From assembly GCA_013397935.1 (NCBI GenBank), contig VZRN01000229.1:511343-575342 (forward strand): a DNA stretch of 64,000 nucleotides, in the 5' to 3' direction. The notes under the pieces were generated by a model. That model ran no database searches. It had not been told where the DNA came from and was given only the letters and a program-made list of their open reading frames with translations. Position 1 is the first letter of the stretch. Each line of letters begins with the position of its first letter. The translations under genes were made by a program, and so were the position numbers. This document shows, one piece after another, positions 1-12,600 of the stretch. The stretch is from Dasyornis broadbenti. Taxonomy: Eukaryota; Chordata; Aves; Passeriformes; Dasyornithidae.

Positions 1-459
1 AGTACACAGCCTAATTTCTACTCTGACAAGTGGTTTGGTCACTTCTTTTTATGTAATGCAGTTATAATCAAGAGAGGCCTCTTTTACCTCTGTTATCAAA
101 ACCACTGCCTTCAAACCAAATATTTCAAGTCAGTAACATATTTCCAGTCTCTTCATGAATATAAAAAAAGCTCCAAAAATCTTATTTCCTCATAGGAGAA
201 CAGTAATTTGCAACTTCAGTCTTGCAGTCTGTTCCCTAATGAAAAAGAAAAAGCAGGAGAGCACACAAGTCTTCCTCCACATTTTATAGCATCTTTTAAC
301 TTTAATGGCAGCTGACCAAGAGCTTCAGCACTGCTCCAGGCTAAAACCGATTCCTAATCCCCATAACTCAGTCTGGAATTTTCAGTCAAGGGTAATGCTG
401 GGAGTAATGGAAAACACTGGGACTGGTTTGTAAGAATTCACATCTTAAGAACAACCAAA

Positions 460-597
460 TGGAGCTGCCCCACCCCTGAAGTGTCCAAGACCAGGTTGGG
501 ATAGTGGAAGGTATCCATGCCTATGACAGGGGGTGGAATGAGATGAGCTTTGAGGTTCCGTCCAACCCAACCCAGGCTGTGATTCCCTGGATCTCAA
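460..597 (+). mobile_element. CR1 LINE 3'-end fragment
   Basis: About 140 bases match the avian CR1 3' tail in order: a GTCCAAGACCAGG segment, a GATAGTGGAAGGT segment, the CAGGGGGTGGAATGAGATGAGCTTT segment (interrupted here only for quoting) and TCCAACCCAACCC. It ends close to the place where CR1 copies carry short ATTCTATG-like repeats. CR1 is a non-LTR retrotransposon whose copies are usually 5'-truncated, as this one is. It has no coding capacity. The assignment rests on remembered family sequence, without an alignment. Confidence 0.85.
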
Positions 598-1349
598 CCC
601 TATGAAGTGACAAATTTCATCCCCAGCCCCTATAGGAATCCAATTACTAACCTGTATGTCCACCTACCCACCCACCCTCCCCTCCCTGTGCTGCAGGAAT
701 AACGGCAATTTAATCCCAGCATCTTCACAGGCCACAGTAACTGGGCAAGTCACTGTCAGTCCATGAGGCAGCCACAGCAGTGACATCCAGTAACTGAGGT
801 AAGTCCAGGGTGAGGGTTAGATGGAGCTGCTCAGGGACTTCCAGAGGCCAGAGACTCCCAGGCAGCAGCCCTGAGCTCCCACCAGACCCAGGGAGCCCTT
901 GGCAGCCAACCAGGGGCAGTGCCAGGAGCAGTGCTGGAAATTTAAACAGCTCTGACGAGTATGAACGAACTGGAGTGTGAAAACAGGGGTGTGTCACAGT
1001 GGTGAGGGTGTGGCAGGGCACTGAGGGCCCAGCACAGCAGTTTGCCCTTCCATTCCTGCAGGTAGGGCTCCTCTCCAACCATGTGGGAGATCCAACAGAG
1101 GCACACAAACATGCTCAGAGTCTGGTGAAGAAGAGCACAGCCAGCCCTTCTAGCCACAGCCACGCACTGTTAAAGCCTCTCCAGTTCTGGTGTTGACACA
1201 TCCAGGAGCTCATTCCCCTGCAGCTGCTGGAGTCACTGACCCAGCCATGCCAGAGCCAGCCAGACCTGCTGATGGCAGAGGGAGCTCTCCAGGTTGCCAG
1301 GAGCGCCTGATGCCTCCCCATGAGGCTGAGGAGGACAAATAGTTCTGCA

Positions 1350-3866
1350 AAGGTGCCGCTGTGGTTGAGGAGCTGTGGGCCAGGTGAAAGAGCTACAGGA
1401 GGAAGGGAATAGGCTATGCAGTATTTGAGCTAATGAGCAAGAGATTGATTACTGATTGATTGATTAGTGAACAGAAAGGCTCTTGCGAGTGAGGTGGAGA
1501 CTGGAGTCATCTTGGCCACATTGGCCATGACACCATCAAGTTTAAAATCTTTGGTGACAAGAGGAAACAAGTGCCAGCAAAACCCCGCCCCAGACATGAG
1601 GGGAGCAGACCTCAGCCTGCTCAGGGAATTAATGAGTGAGGGCTCCTGGAAAAGTGTTTTTGTAGGTGCTGGGGTCCATCAGTGTTAGTCACTTTTTAAA
1701 CATCCCCTCCTAAGGGCATAGGAGCAGCAATTCCCAAACTGTCAGGATTCAAGCAGGAGAGGCAGAAGGCTGGCTTGGCTGAACAGGATCTTCTCTTGGA
1801 TATAAGGAAAAACAGGAAGGTGTGTGCCCAGTGGAAGCAAGGTCAGGTGACATGGGAAGAACACAGATTCTGCTCCCCACTGTAGATAGAAAATCCATGC
1901 AGCCAAAGCTTAGTTGGAGCTGCCAGAACTGTGGGGGGCAATAAAACTTTTCAAATATATTAACGGTAAAAGGCAGTGTAGAAACAACATCAATATGTTC
2001 CAGGATGAGCACAGTCACCTCACAAGCAGGGATAGGGACAAGGCAGAGGTGTTTAATGTATTCTTTGCCTCTGTCTTCAACATGGATGACGGACCAAGGG
2101 AATCTCAGTGTCCTGAGCTGGAGGACCATGACTGTGACAATGATCAACTCCCAGCTGACCCTGAAATTGTGCAGGATCTGCTGCTCCAGCTGGATCCCTT
2201 ACAAAGCTATGGGGCCTGATGGGATTCATCCAAGAATCCTCAAAGAGCTGCTGATATCATCACAAAGCCTCTCTCGATGATTTTTGAGTGGTGTTGGGAA
2301 TCTGGAGAGGTCCCAGCTGACTGGAAGCTGGGGAACATTGTCCTGATTTTCAAGAAGGGCAAGAAGGAGGACCCCGGAAACCAGAGGCCTGTCAGTCTCA
2401 CTTCAGTGCCTGGTAAAGTTGTGGAGAAGATTATTCTGGGAGGTGTTGAAAAACACCTGAAGGACAGCACAGGCACCACTCACAACCAGCATAGCTTCAG
2501 GATTAAGTCCTGCTTGTCAAACCTGATTTCCTTCTACAAGAGGATAACCCACCTGGCTGGTCAAGGGAAGCCAGCTGATATGATCTTTTTGGACTTCAGC
2601 AAAACTTTTGATACTATCTCTCACAGGATCCTTCTGGACAGTCTGTCTAGCCCACAGATGGGTAACTGAGTTATGTGATGAGTGAACTGGCTCCTGGGTC
2701 AGGCACAAAGGGTGACAGGGACTGGGTGACATGAGGCTGGTACCAGTCCTTAGTGGGGTTCCACACAGCTTCATCCTCAGCCGTGTGCTCTTCAACACCT
2801 TCATTAATGAGCTGGATGTGGGACTCAAAGGAAGATTAAGGCCGTTTGCCAAGAAGTGGGACACCCCTGACGGCAGGGAGGCCCTGCAGAGAGACCTCAA
2901 TTAAAGGGCTGGGCAATCACCAACCATGTGAGGTTTAACAAGGGCAAGTGCTGGATGCTACACCCGGAATGGGGCAACCCTGCCTCTGTGTATGGACTTT
3001 GGAATGAGAGGCTGGAGAGAAAGGGATATGGGGTCCTGGTTGATGGCCAGTTGAATATGAGTCAGCACTGCGCTGGAGTCGGGAGGGACATCCCTGTCCT
3101 GGGGGATCAGGCCCAGGGAGGGATTGTCCCACTCTGTTCTTGGCCGGGGCAGCCTCACATCCAGNGCTACACCCGGAATGGGGCAACCCTGCCTCTGTGT
3201 ATGGACTTTGGAATGAGAGGCTGGAGAGAAAGGGATATGGGGTCCTGGTTGATGGCCAGTTGAATATGAGTCAGCACTGCGCTGGAGTCGGGAGGGACAT
3301 CCCTGTCCTGGGGGATCAGGCCCAGGGAGGGATTGTCCCACTCTGTTCTTGGCCGGGGCAGCCTCACATCCAGTCCTGGGGCAGTTTGGGGTGCCACAAT
3401 ATCACAGAGATTCAAAGCTGTTCCAGAGTGTCCAAAGGAGGGACCTGGGGCTGGGGAAGGGTCTGGAGGGGCCACGAGAGGAGCGGCTGAGGGCCCTGGA
3501 CTGGTTCAGCTGCAGCAGAGCAGCCTGAGGGCAGAGCTCCCCGGGAGCTGCAGCTCCTCCCGAGGGGCAGCGCAGGGACAGCTCCGAGCTCTGCTCCCTG
3601 GGACAGGGACAGCACCCAGGGAATGGCTGGAGCTGGGTCGGGTCAGGCTGGATTTTGGGAGAAGTTTCCTCCCCCAGAGGGTGCTGGACACTGCCCAGAC
3701 TCCCCAGGGAATGGGCACGGCCCTGAAACTGCCAGAGCTCCAGAGGCATTTGGACTATGCACCAAGGGAAGCACAGGGTGGGATTGTTGGGGTGTCTCTG
3801 CAGAGACAGGGGCTGGACTCGATGATCCTTGCGGGTTTTTCCAACTCAGGATATTCCATGATTCTG
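1350..3866 (+). mobile_element. CR1 LINE, near full-length relic with broken ORF1 and ORF2
   Basis: This is the largest repeat in the window. Reading plus-strand frames in order: at 1350-1450 a coiled-coil-like stretch typical of CR1 ORF1 (EELWA, KELQEE); at about 1510-1690 the C-terminal endonuclease part of ORF2 (HDTIKFKI, LLRELM); at 1815-1910 the linker (WKQGQVTWEE); and at 1914-2669 the reverse transcriptase, with FFASVF, GPDGIHPRILKEL, WKLGNIVLIFKKGKKEDPGN and DMIFLDFSKTFDTISH. The next RT block (LFNTFINELD) is followed directly by PFAKK, so the catalytic ADD motif has been lost. At 2928-3060 follows MRFNKGKC...GVLVDGQLNMSQ. The 3' end runs to ATTCCATGATTCTG at 3866. Stops, frameshifts and internal deletions make it dead. 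An exact 208-base duplication around an N (2957-3373) adds an artificial break. The 5' limit is uncertain by some hundreds of bases. Confidence 0.85.
2957..3373. repeat. Exact 208-base tandem duplication around a single N
   Basis: Positions 2957-3164 and 3166-3373 are identical over all 208 bases, and the only thing between them is one N at 3165. Both copies start with GCTACACCCGGAATGGGG and end with GCAGCCTCACATCCAG. The duplicated segment is the CR1 ORF2 C-terminal region. Two perfect copies inside an otherwise heavily mutated, old CR1, joined by one N, are best explained as two overlapping contig ends abutted during scaffolding or gap filling. A genuine recent tandem duplication is the less likely alternative. 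Confidence 0.95.
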
Positions 3867-4597
3867 TAAGTCCTCTTTTAAGTGATGGTGAAATCAAACC
3901 TTTAAAATTACTGTCTAGTGCTATTAATGTATTATTTCTTGAGGGGAAAAAAGCATTATTGCAACAGTAGAAAGTAATTTTTTTTACTATTATTTGCACC
4001 TGCAGTGTGGGGGAGGAAGGGAAGGGATGAAGAGAGGTGTTTGTCAGGTCTGAAAAACAACAGATTCTCACACATTTTGTACTACTTTTGTACCACTACC
4101 AGGTAACAGAGCTACCTACCACTGTTCTCTTAAGGCTTATTCTTATATCTAAAAGAAGTTAATAGCACAGGTTTTATGATATGTGGCGCAAAGGTTCTAT
4201 ACCTCTGCAACACATTTCTACCACTGAAGCAAAAATAGCTATTCATACAGATAAGTAATGGTAGGAAAGTGCCAGGGTGCCAAGAAAGTCATCCTGTAAC
4301 AACATACGTCTTTTCCCTAAAAGCTCAAAAGAAAACCCAAATTGGCAATAATACATCACATGCTAAACCTGCCTTTTCATGGAACTGAGTTTCCCCATTT
4401 CCATTAAATCATGATGCTGGGGCTCTACAAGCCTGACTAGACCCAGCATTAACCAAACAAATGTACCTGGAACCTTTTGCAAAATGGCACTGGATTCTAT
4501 TTCTTGTTACCCTGAAGATGTTTGTTAGCTGAGCTCAGAGCCACCTGAAGGGCTCTGACCTGCCCTGGCTCAGTGTGCCAGGCAGCAGCACACTCAC

Positions 4598-4740
4598 ATC
4601 ACAGAGTATTCTGAGTTGCAAGGGACCCACAAGGATCAGAGTCCAACTCTCTGTTCATAACACCCAAAACCTTGGTGTTATGAACACCACGCTCTGATCC
4701 CCTGAGCCCATCTCAGGGTCACCCCCTCCATGCCAGGGCA
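4598..4740 (-). mobile_element. CR1 LINE 3'-end fragment, minus strand
   Basis: The plus strand reads ACAGAGTATTCTGAGTTGC, then AAGGGACCCACAAGGATCA and GAGTCCAACTC. This is the reverse complement of the CR1 3' end and the same subfamily type as the tail at 3800-3866, which reads GATGATCCTTGCGGG...CCAACTCAGGATATTC. The match is clear to about 4640. Beyond that it is weaker but still similar to CR1 (CCTTGGTGTTATGAACACCACGC), so the right-hand edge is approximate. It lies in intron 7 and has no coding capacity. Confidence 0.7.
4652..4686. repeat. Perfect 13-base inverted repeat with 9-base loop
   Basis: The arm TGTTCATAACACC at 4652-4664 is the exact reverse complement of GGTGTTATGAACA at 4674-4686, with the loop CAAAACCTT between them. 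It lies inside the degraded CR1 fragment, so it may have arisen by chance mutation of the CR1 sequence or by a short templated inversion. No function is shown. Confidence 0.9.
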
Positions 4741-6103
4741 CTCCTGCCTCCACAATGGACAGAGGCAAAGGAGTGTTGTGGCTCTATCTCACACAACTCC
4801 AGATGTAAAGAGGTTATTTTGCACTGGGTCTGGCATCCTTCTCCTTCTGCAGTTTGCAATCCTGTGCTCTTACTCCTCCCTCCTGTGAGGTGCCAGGGCT
4901 CAGGACTCTGGTACACCCTGCCAGGCTGCTCCAGCCTGTGCCTCCCCCAGACCACAGCCCCCAGCTCCCACCCAGCCCAGGCAGGAGCAGAAAACCTGTG
5001 CTGAACAGCAGCAGGACAGCACTATGTCACAACAGCCCCCACAGACCCTAGAATGGACCAGAACTGCTGATAAAAGCTCTGTTTTAAGCCTACAGTGTCT
5101 CTTCATGCAGCACCCAGATCAAAATTATGCTGGATCCCCCAAGTGCTGTGCAGCCAGGTGAGATCTGATCCAGGTTGCTGTGACTGACAACCAGGACCTT
5201 AAGGGGGGCTGCCCAATATTTTGTCAACACTGCCAGCTGTTTCCTCTCAAGTGATTTTGCTGAGTGACGACTAGTTAAGCTTGGCTACAGGTCGATTCAT
5301 CTCACTTTCAGCATGCCTGGTTAGATGGGAGAAGGAGGATGGATGGGAGAATGTCTTAGAATACCAAATCAGGGGACAAACGACTTCTGCAAGAGCCACC
5401 AGAGATATGCTGGGACTGACAAGTAATCTACTACTGGAGCTGCTTTTTTTTTTACAAGCCTGTTTTTTCTTTTTTATGTTAATTAGCAACCTTATCTAAG
5501 GAATGTCTCAAGTTTTTCCTTTGCAGATTACATGAACTAATAGATATATCCAGAAGCACAAAGAGCAGGCTGAAGTTTACACCTGCAGTAATTGTAAAAG
5601 CCTTGAGATATTGTAGTTTTTATCAAATTTTACATGTGTGCAAAAGGCTTTAGAAATAGAACTAAAATTGGAACAACACAGACCCCTGCAAAACTCAAAT
5701 TAAAAGGAGTGAGCCAAGGCAGCATATGCCCTTTCCAAGAGGAAAAGAATGCATTATAAATCTGGGAATAAAGCCACCTAACTCCTGGCAAGACAACTTG
5801 GAGAAACAGATAATAAAGCAATCCTACCAATATGGTCACAAGACATTCAAAGTTAGAATTAATGTATCCTTTTTTCATTATTAGAAATAGAAATAGGTTT
5901 AATTTGCAACAGATTTTAAAGTGTTTCCTGTAGGAAGGGATTCAGCAGCCTTAACCTTCAATACAGCAACAGAAAAAGTAGGTATGAAGTTGCCTTTGAC
6001 AGGAAGCAATGGGCACTAAAAAACATGAACAGCAGGAAAAGCTGACTAATTGTCAAGAACCTCAAGCCTTACCAGCACCAAAACCAGCAGAATCTCCTCT
6101 CCA

Positions 6104-6616
6104 TCACAGAATCCCAGAACGGTTTGGGTGGGAAGACACCTTAAAGCCCATCCCATTCCACCCCCTGCCAAGGGCAGGGACACCTTCTACTATCCCAGGC
6201 TGCTCCAAGCCCTGTCCAACCCGGCCTTGGACACTTTCAGGGATCCAGGGGCAGCCACAGCTTCTCTGGGTACCCTGTGCCAGGGCCTCCCCACCCTCAA
6301 AGTCAAGAATTTCTTCCCAATATTTGATCTGAACCTACCCAGTAAGTTTGAAGCCATTCCCTGTGTCCTGTCCCTCCATCCCTTGTCCCCAGTCTCTCTC
6401 CATCTTTCCTGTCAGCTCCTTCAGGCTCTGCAAGGCCACGATGAGGTCACCCTAAAGCTTCTCCTCTCCAGGCTGAACAATCCCAACTCTCCCAGCCTTT
6501 CCTCCCAGCAGAGCTGCTCCATCCCTCTGATCATTCTGGTGCCTCCTCTGGACTCTCTCCAGCAGCTTCAGCTGCTTCCTGTGCTGGGCCCCAGGGCTGG
6601 GGCAGCTCTGCAGGTT
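6104..6616 (-). mobile_element. CR1 LINE 3' fragment, minus strand, about 0.5 kb
   Basis: The plus strand gives the reverse complement of the CR1 3' half: TCACAGAATCCCAGAACGG, GGGTGGGAAGACACCTTAAA, CCAGGCTGCTCCAAGCC, CCTTCTCCTCTCCAGGCTG-type and CAGCAGAGCTGCTCCATCC blocks, ending at GGGGCAGCTCTGCAGG. These cover the ORF2 C-terminal coding region and the 3' UTR. It is 5'-truncated. The 246-residue plus-strand frame across it is the antisense of CR1 and is not a gene. The fragment at 46588-47100 has the same extent and orientation. Confidence 0.92.
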
Positions 6617-9600
6617 CAGCATCTATGGAGTCAAGTGATGTTCCTGAGAAGCAAAAACGGCTCAGAACCAGCCAGCCCTGGCTGCCCAGGAGAGGGATCC
6701 TACTCAGTGCACTCAGAGCAAGCCAACCTCATCCACATCCCCTCCATTTACCCAGAGCCAGTGACTCACCAGGGCACTGTGTGGGATTAAAAAGCACTAA
6801 AACACGGTGTGCATACCTTCATTTCTCACAGAGGCACCACCAAGCCATTATTTACTAAGCTAACTAATTAGCCAGCCAGCGTTGCAGATAATAAGAATGC
6901 ATTAAAGTATTTAAAATTCCAGCACAAGCCTGACACATACGAAGTGGTTGCCCTTCTTCTAAAGAAAATGAATGTCAAAGGAAATAAACCATTTAGGAAC
7001 AGTGAGCACATCTGAGGTGCAGGGGAAAGGTGGCATCACCTCAGTATCCAGGAAAAGAATGGAAAACAAAGCAGAGTGCTATGGAATCCTGAGGCATTTC
7101 ACATATTTATTGTATCAGCCTCCTAAAGAGATCATTAGATACATGATATGAATTAGCATTACATAGATGATAAAGTAACAGCTATTCAAAACAAACAGAA
7201 TTAACATACAGGACTGCAAAAACTGGCACAGAAAAAAAGGGAGATTGAAGCACTTAAGTTGACAGTAATCTGAAAAACCCAGCTGGTAAATTCAGTTTTA
7301 CACCAAGAAATAAGTTGTAACTGAATATACACTTCATTGCAGTCTAGCACTGAAAGCACCCTTCCCTTCATACAGGCACTGCTCCAGGAGTGGGTAATAT
7401 AATCAAAGTCACAGAGCAAGTTTACAAAACGCATAAAATAATCAACCCATTGGAAATGACACCAGGAATACTCCCAGGGGTTACAACTGCCCCGTGTACT
7501 TCATGCAGCTGTGCTCTTTCAAAAAGACTTCCTCAAGTCCAGCTGAGGATACCCATAATTTGGGGGATGGGGGGGAATAGGTTTCCACAGCACTACAAAA
7601 CTGACCAGGAATAAAAATTTAGAGAAGTTGGGAGAATTCAGTACCTGTCACCAAAAAGCCTGTTTTATACACTCTTTGAATAAGATTTCATGAGAGCATA
7701 TGGGGAAGTACCAAGGCAGGAAGATTTGTGTTATTACCACTCTGACAGGACCTCCTCACTCCACAGCTCCCACAGTGGATCCCTGAGCAGGTGGCATAAT
7801 GGGAGCAGCCCCTCAGGGTCAGCAAAGCTGTGAATGACAACAGTGGAGAGGAGCAGCAGCCCACCCCACCCAGGTAAGCCTGGGCAGCCACTTTACCTGT
7901 GGCTACCAGGAAGCCAAACCTGCAAACCCACCCTCTCAACCCAAAAACATCAACTTCTCTATTGACTGGAGAAACCCTGCCTTCCTCAATGAAACGGTCC
8001 TGCAGAAAGGAACATGCCCACCTTACAGGCTATTAGCTCCAAAGGGATCAGCTGCTCAGGTACAAGGCAGAAGGGCTTTCAGCTTCTTTCTCTTCAGTTA
8101 TTTCTGCATTAATTTCTCATTTTCTTGGCTTTTTTCAGTCCAGTGACCTCTAGAATTGGGATTCTTTGACTCCTGGAGAGATGCCCAAAAAACTCATTCT
8201 GCCTCTAAGGAAATTCACAATTTGGCATTTAAGGGGAACAGTATCAAGTGATATGGCTGCAGTCTTATTTTGTACTTGACATCAGAGCTCTCAAGTCACC
8301 TTCTTCCCCCAAAAATGACTCAATAAAGAGTCCTCAAAGGAGAGGTTCAAAGGCACAGTAGGGAAGAAGCAGCCAGCTCTACATCCCACATTTCTCCCTA
8401 CACAATCCAGGAAATGGGGGTGATACACACACAAACCCTTCGAAAAGAGGGAAATGAGATAGAAGACACAGATGCAGAAGCCACCTGGGCAATATCACGT
8501 AGCCAGTTGCTCAACCTCTACACAAACAGAATTAGTTGCATTAATTCTGGGGTTTAGTCAAGAGGATTTGAATAAAAATAATGCATACTCAAAAGCAGGC
8601 CACAGTATTGGGTTAAAAAATATGGGGACAGCATGTAAATGGAGGGATCTGACTTGGGCACCACTGACATTCACAGCTGCAATTCATCTGCTGGGAAGCC
8701 TGAAAGGAAAAACATCCATCAACTTCCAACACCAGATACAGGACAAAGTATACGTACTACAATCAAGTCCCAGGGTTATCTTCCTACTTGGCAAACGGGC
8801 TTTTTAAAGCATCATATATCAATGTTGCCGATCATAAGTTAGTATCAGAAAAGAAAACAGACTTAAACAGGTAAAGTCTCAAGCACATAGTGAGATTGGT
8901 GTCTCAAAGAAATTGCTGAAGATACTGAAATATCTCCAGCATTCCTTAATATCTCTGTATGTATTTTAATTTTGGGAGAAATTATGCAACTACATTTGTA
9001 TATCAAGACAACACAAAAAGAAATTTAACAGTATCAGAATTATTAGAAATCTTGGATAGTTTAGGATAGCGAGTGTCCCCACTCTCCCAAACTGCCCCTC
9101 ATGGCCAAATCTTCATCTGTCATCATACAAAAAAAAGCTGCCTGCCACACTTGTAGGTGGAAACATTACTCCAAAATTCAATCAAAGGCAACCAAAAGTA
9201 CTTTCTTTAGTTTTTAAGGAATTCATCCTTTAAATACAAGGTCAAAATAAATTCCCTAAAACCCAGCGGATGAAAGGCAAGCTAGAAGGATGCTCTGGAG
9301 CAGTCATGGCACCCAGACTGACCCACCTGCACCCCCAAGAACTCCTCCTCATCCCTGCCCACTCACTCCACCATGCATTCCATGTCACCCACATTTCCTG
9401 TGCCCCACAGATACTTCGCTCTCAAGATACTACACCTACAAAGCTGAACCGATTCTAAACCAAGAACCTTCTGTTTTCAGAGCCTTCTTACCCCCAGAGA
9501 ACTACCAGGCTTCATTTCCCCAGATCATTCCTCAGGTTTCATAAAGTAACTGATAACGTCAATTCACATTATCATATTCAGCAAACCACAGCTGACAGCA

Positions 9601-12600
9601 CCTCAGGCATATCAAAGAGATTCTGAGCTGAGAAGCAATTTTTTTTTTCTGGCCACATATGGCAGCAGTGGAGCCCCCAATAAATGGCAAAAGCCTTGTT
9701 TCTTGACAGGCAGAGGTTAAAAGGGATGCACTGGAGTCGATACTCCACGAGTGGCTGCACATCCCACAATATTTGCGTTCTCTCTGACACACACAATAAA
9801 GAAAAACACCCTCCATTTGTGGAAGGCACAGGTATTTGTGAAAGCCAGCTCAGAACCATCTGGGTTTGTTTCTTCACTGCTTACTGCTAATTTTGCACAT
9901 GCCCTGATTTTCCCCTTGTGGCCTGATGCCAAGGGAAAACTTTTTTTAACTGGTGCTGAGAAAAATGAACCTTTATCCCACCTTTGCAAGGCAGCTCCTG
10001 GCCTGACAGCCTCTGGCTTTGCTGCTCTTATTGTAAGAAAACCACTCTTCTAGAATGCCTGTTCAGCAAGAATAATTTTTGAGTCTCCAGTCTCCAAAGT
10101 CATGAAGTGAGTGTTTTCAGATAGACTGAGAATATACAAGCTGGCTCTGCTGTTTCCCTTCTAACTCCTGTCCCTCCTGCTATAGCAATGTGTCCCTGTG
10201 CAGGCCAGAAAGAAGCCAATATTCTCTCCTCTGTTTCAACAGCTTTCCAAGATACAGCTTAAGCCTCATCCTTTTCTCAGACATGAGAAGGATTAAGTCA
10301 CTCTTCTGCCTCTATTTAAATTCCAGAGGGCTGCCACTATTTGGATAAGCCACAAATACTAATTATTCTGTATTGATTCTGTTGACTTTCTGGGACAAAG
10401 GAGGTCTAAAGCTCCAGGACACATTAAGAGCATTACAGAACATCAGCTTTCTTACACAGGATAAAACAGGTTAAGCAAGAGCAGAGTCTGGATAATAAAC
10501 ATCACATCCAGAAGAGAATATCCAGGTTTCCATCAAGACCTCTAATGCTCGCAGCAGGAGCAGTAAAAAAAATGAAGAGGTATTGGAAAGGAAAAAAAAT
10601 TAAAGAGCACAACAGGTTTTGCATGTCATGGGAGCACTAGAAAGGAGACAAGTGGTACCATGCACAGGGACATGTGTGTAGCTGGACAGTGACTGTTCCC
10701 ATTCCCTTCATTATCTTCTGAATCCCATTCTGCAGATGGAACTTGATCTAATACAAACTGTGGATTAAGGCAAAAGAAAAAGGAGAAGTCGAGGACGTGA
10801 GATGCAAGTATTTTGTTGCAATACAAGAACTGTGGTATTCCAGCTTTGTAATAATTCCATCATCTCTTTCCTCCAACAAGAGGAATTGAAAAGCCCAGTT
10901 GTGTGTGTAATACTTCTGCACACTGAGAGCATGATCCTGCTGGAGGCTAAAAGACTGTTTATCCACAGATCAGCAGTCACTGTGCAAATTTACATGCTCC
11001 ATTCCATCCATACTCCTTTGACTTTGAGAGATTACTCAAGTATCACCAAATGGAGCTTCATTAGGGGTGACTACATCTTTGATCTTATGTAGGCATATGA
11101 AGTTCAAGTATTTTCCTACAAAACAGTAAATTCAAAGGAATTAAGTCATAAACCACAATGTTAAAGCAGAATCCATGCATAGCATTAGAGTGTATTTGTG
11201 TAAAACCACTTACAGCTCAACCAAAGTAAAACATTGCAAAATGCCAACCTCCATATCACAAACAAGAGTGTACATGTTATTATTGCAGGTCTCCCTCGCA
11301 CCAATCTTAAATGTTATTTGATCAACATGAGATTAAGAAAGGTCTAGATTTATAATGCATTATTAAAAGATCAGAATATGTTGACATTGGAGATAGACAT
11401 ATGCCTGACAAGAAAGGAAAAACCAAGTGTTTCACCAATACAAAACTAAAGTGTGAAGGAGGAAAGGAGGGACCAGGTAGGATGGGAGCCTTTACTGCCA
11501 CTCAGGGTATCCACAGGACTCAATTCCTGTTTAGAGACAGCACCTGAGCTCAACTCTGCTGCACAGCTGGCTGCAGTGAGCACTGTGAGTGAGGGCAGCC
11601 ACCTTCCTTCTTTTACATACATTAAGAGTCTGTAACAGTAATGCTGCAAAGCGTGGAATGGCTGCAAAGGTACAAGGCAGTTCAGAACAAGTCCTAGCTG
11701 CTGCCAAATCTATTCAAGAGTTCTCGCTGGTAGCTTTGCAGCAAACAAGCAGCAAAGGCTGAAGGCAGTAGATGGAGAGCAGCACTGATTTAAGACTTCA
11801 ATAGACTTCTAGGCTCATACTGGAACCAGACCTGAGGTGTGAATGCTGGGCTTTGCTGGGATTCTCTCAGGAGGCACTAAGCCAGCCATATGCTTCTTGA
11901 AGAAATGCATCTGCACAGCACAAAAACTGTCTTGTGTCTGGAAAAGCATTCAGGAGTTACACGTTGTGCCACTGGCACCAATGGCCTCAGCAGAGTCTGG
12001 CTGCACTGGCGTGTGCCCCCACCCAGGGCACACAGCTGGAGCCCAGATGTGCTGCTCTCCCTCCCTCTGGGGCTGGGCACCCTGAGCTGTTTGGGATCTC
12101 TAAACCAGCAATGCCACATCAACACAGGGATGAGCTCAGGGAAACCACTGGTCACAGGGAAGACTCTGAAGAGTTTCAAAACCCTAAGATGACAAGGCTT
12201 ACAAAACTTTGCAGGAGCTGGCTTCTCTTGAATTCTGTAAGTCCTTGCATTACTCCCTAAGAAACAGAAGGTGCCAGAACATCTCCTGAAAACCCCATGC
12301 TAAGTCCCAAAGCAGGATGGTGTTAAGTGAACACCTGGAAGCTTGATTCTATAGCCCAAAAATGCGTGACTGACACAGTGTGAAGTTATCATCATCTTCA
12401 TCTGGCTTCACTCCAATGATGTTGAAATATTTACTCTATGCCAGCCTGTAAGCATAAAACCTAAAACTCTTATCACTTCAGAAATGTTCTGTTTTTAAAA
12501 GTAGCATCTTTGTCAAACCAATAATGTCTATGGAAATCAGGGCCCAGCATAAAAGCACAGCTCTCTACTGAGCAGCAAAGTCCATGACAGGAAAACCCAT

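Noticed and set aside
3333..3869. 178-codon plus-strand open frame
   Set aside because: It is the 3' end of the CR1 element and starts in the artificial duplication.
6050..6790. 246-codon plus-strand open frame
   Set aside because: It is the antisense reading of a minus-strand CR1 fragment plus chance flanks.
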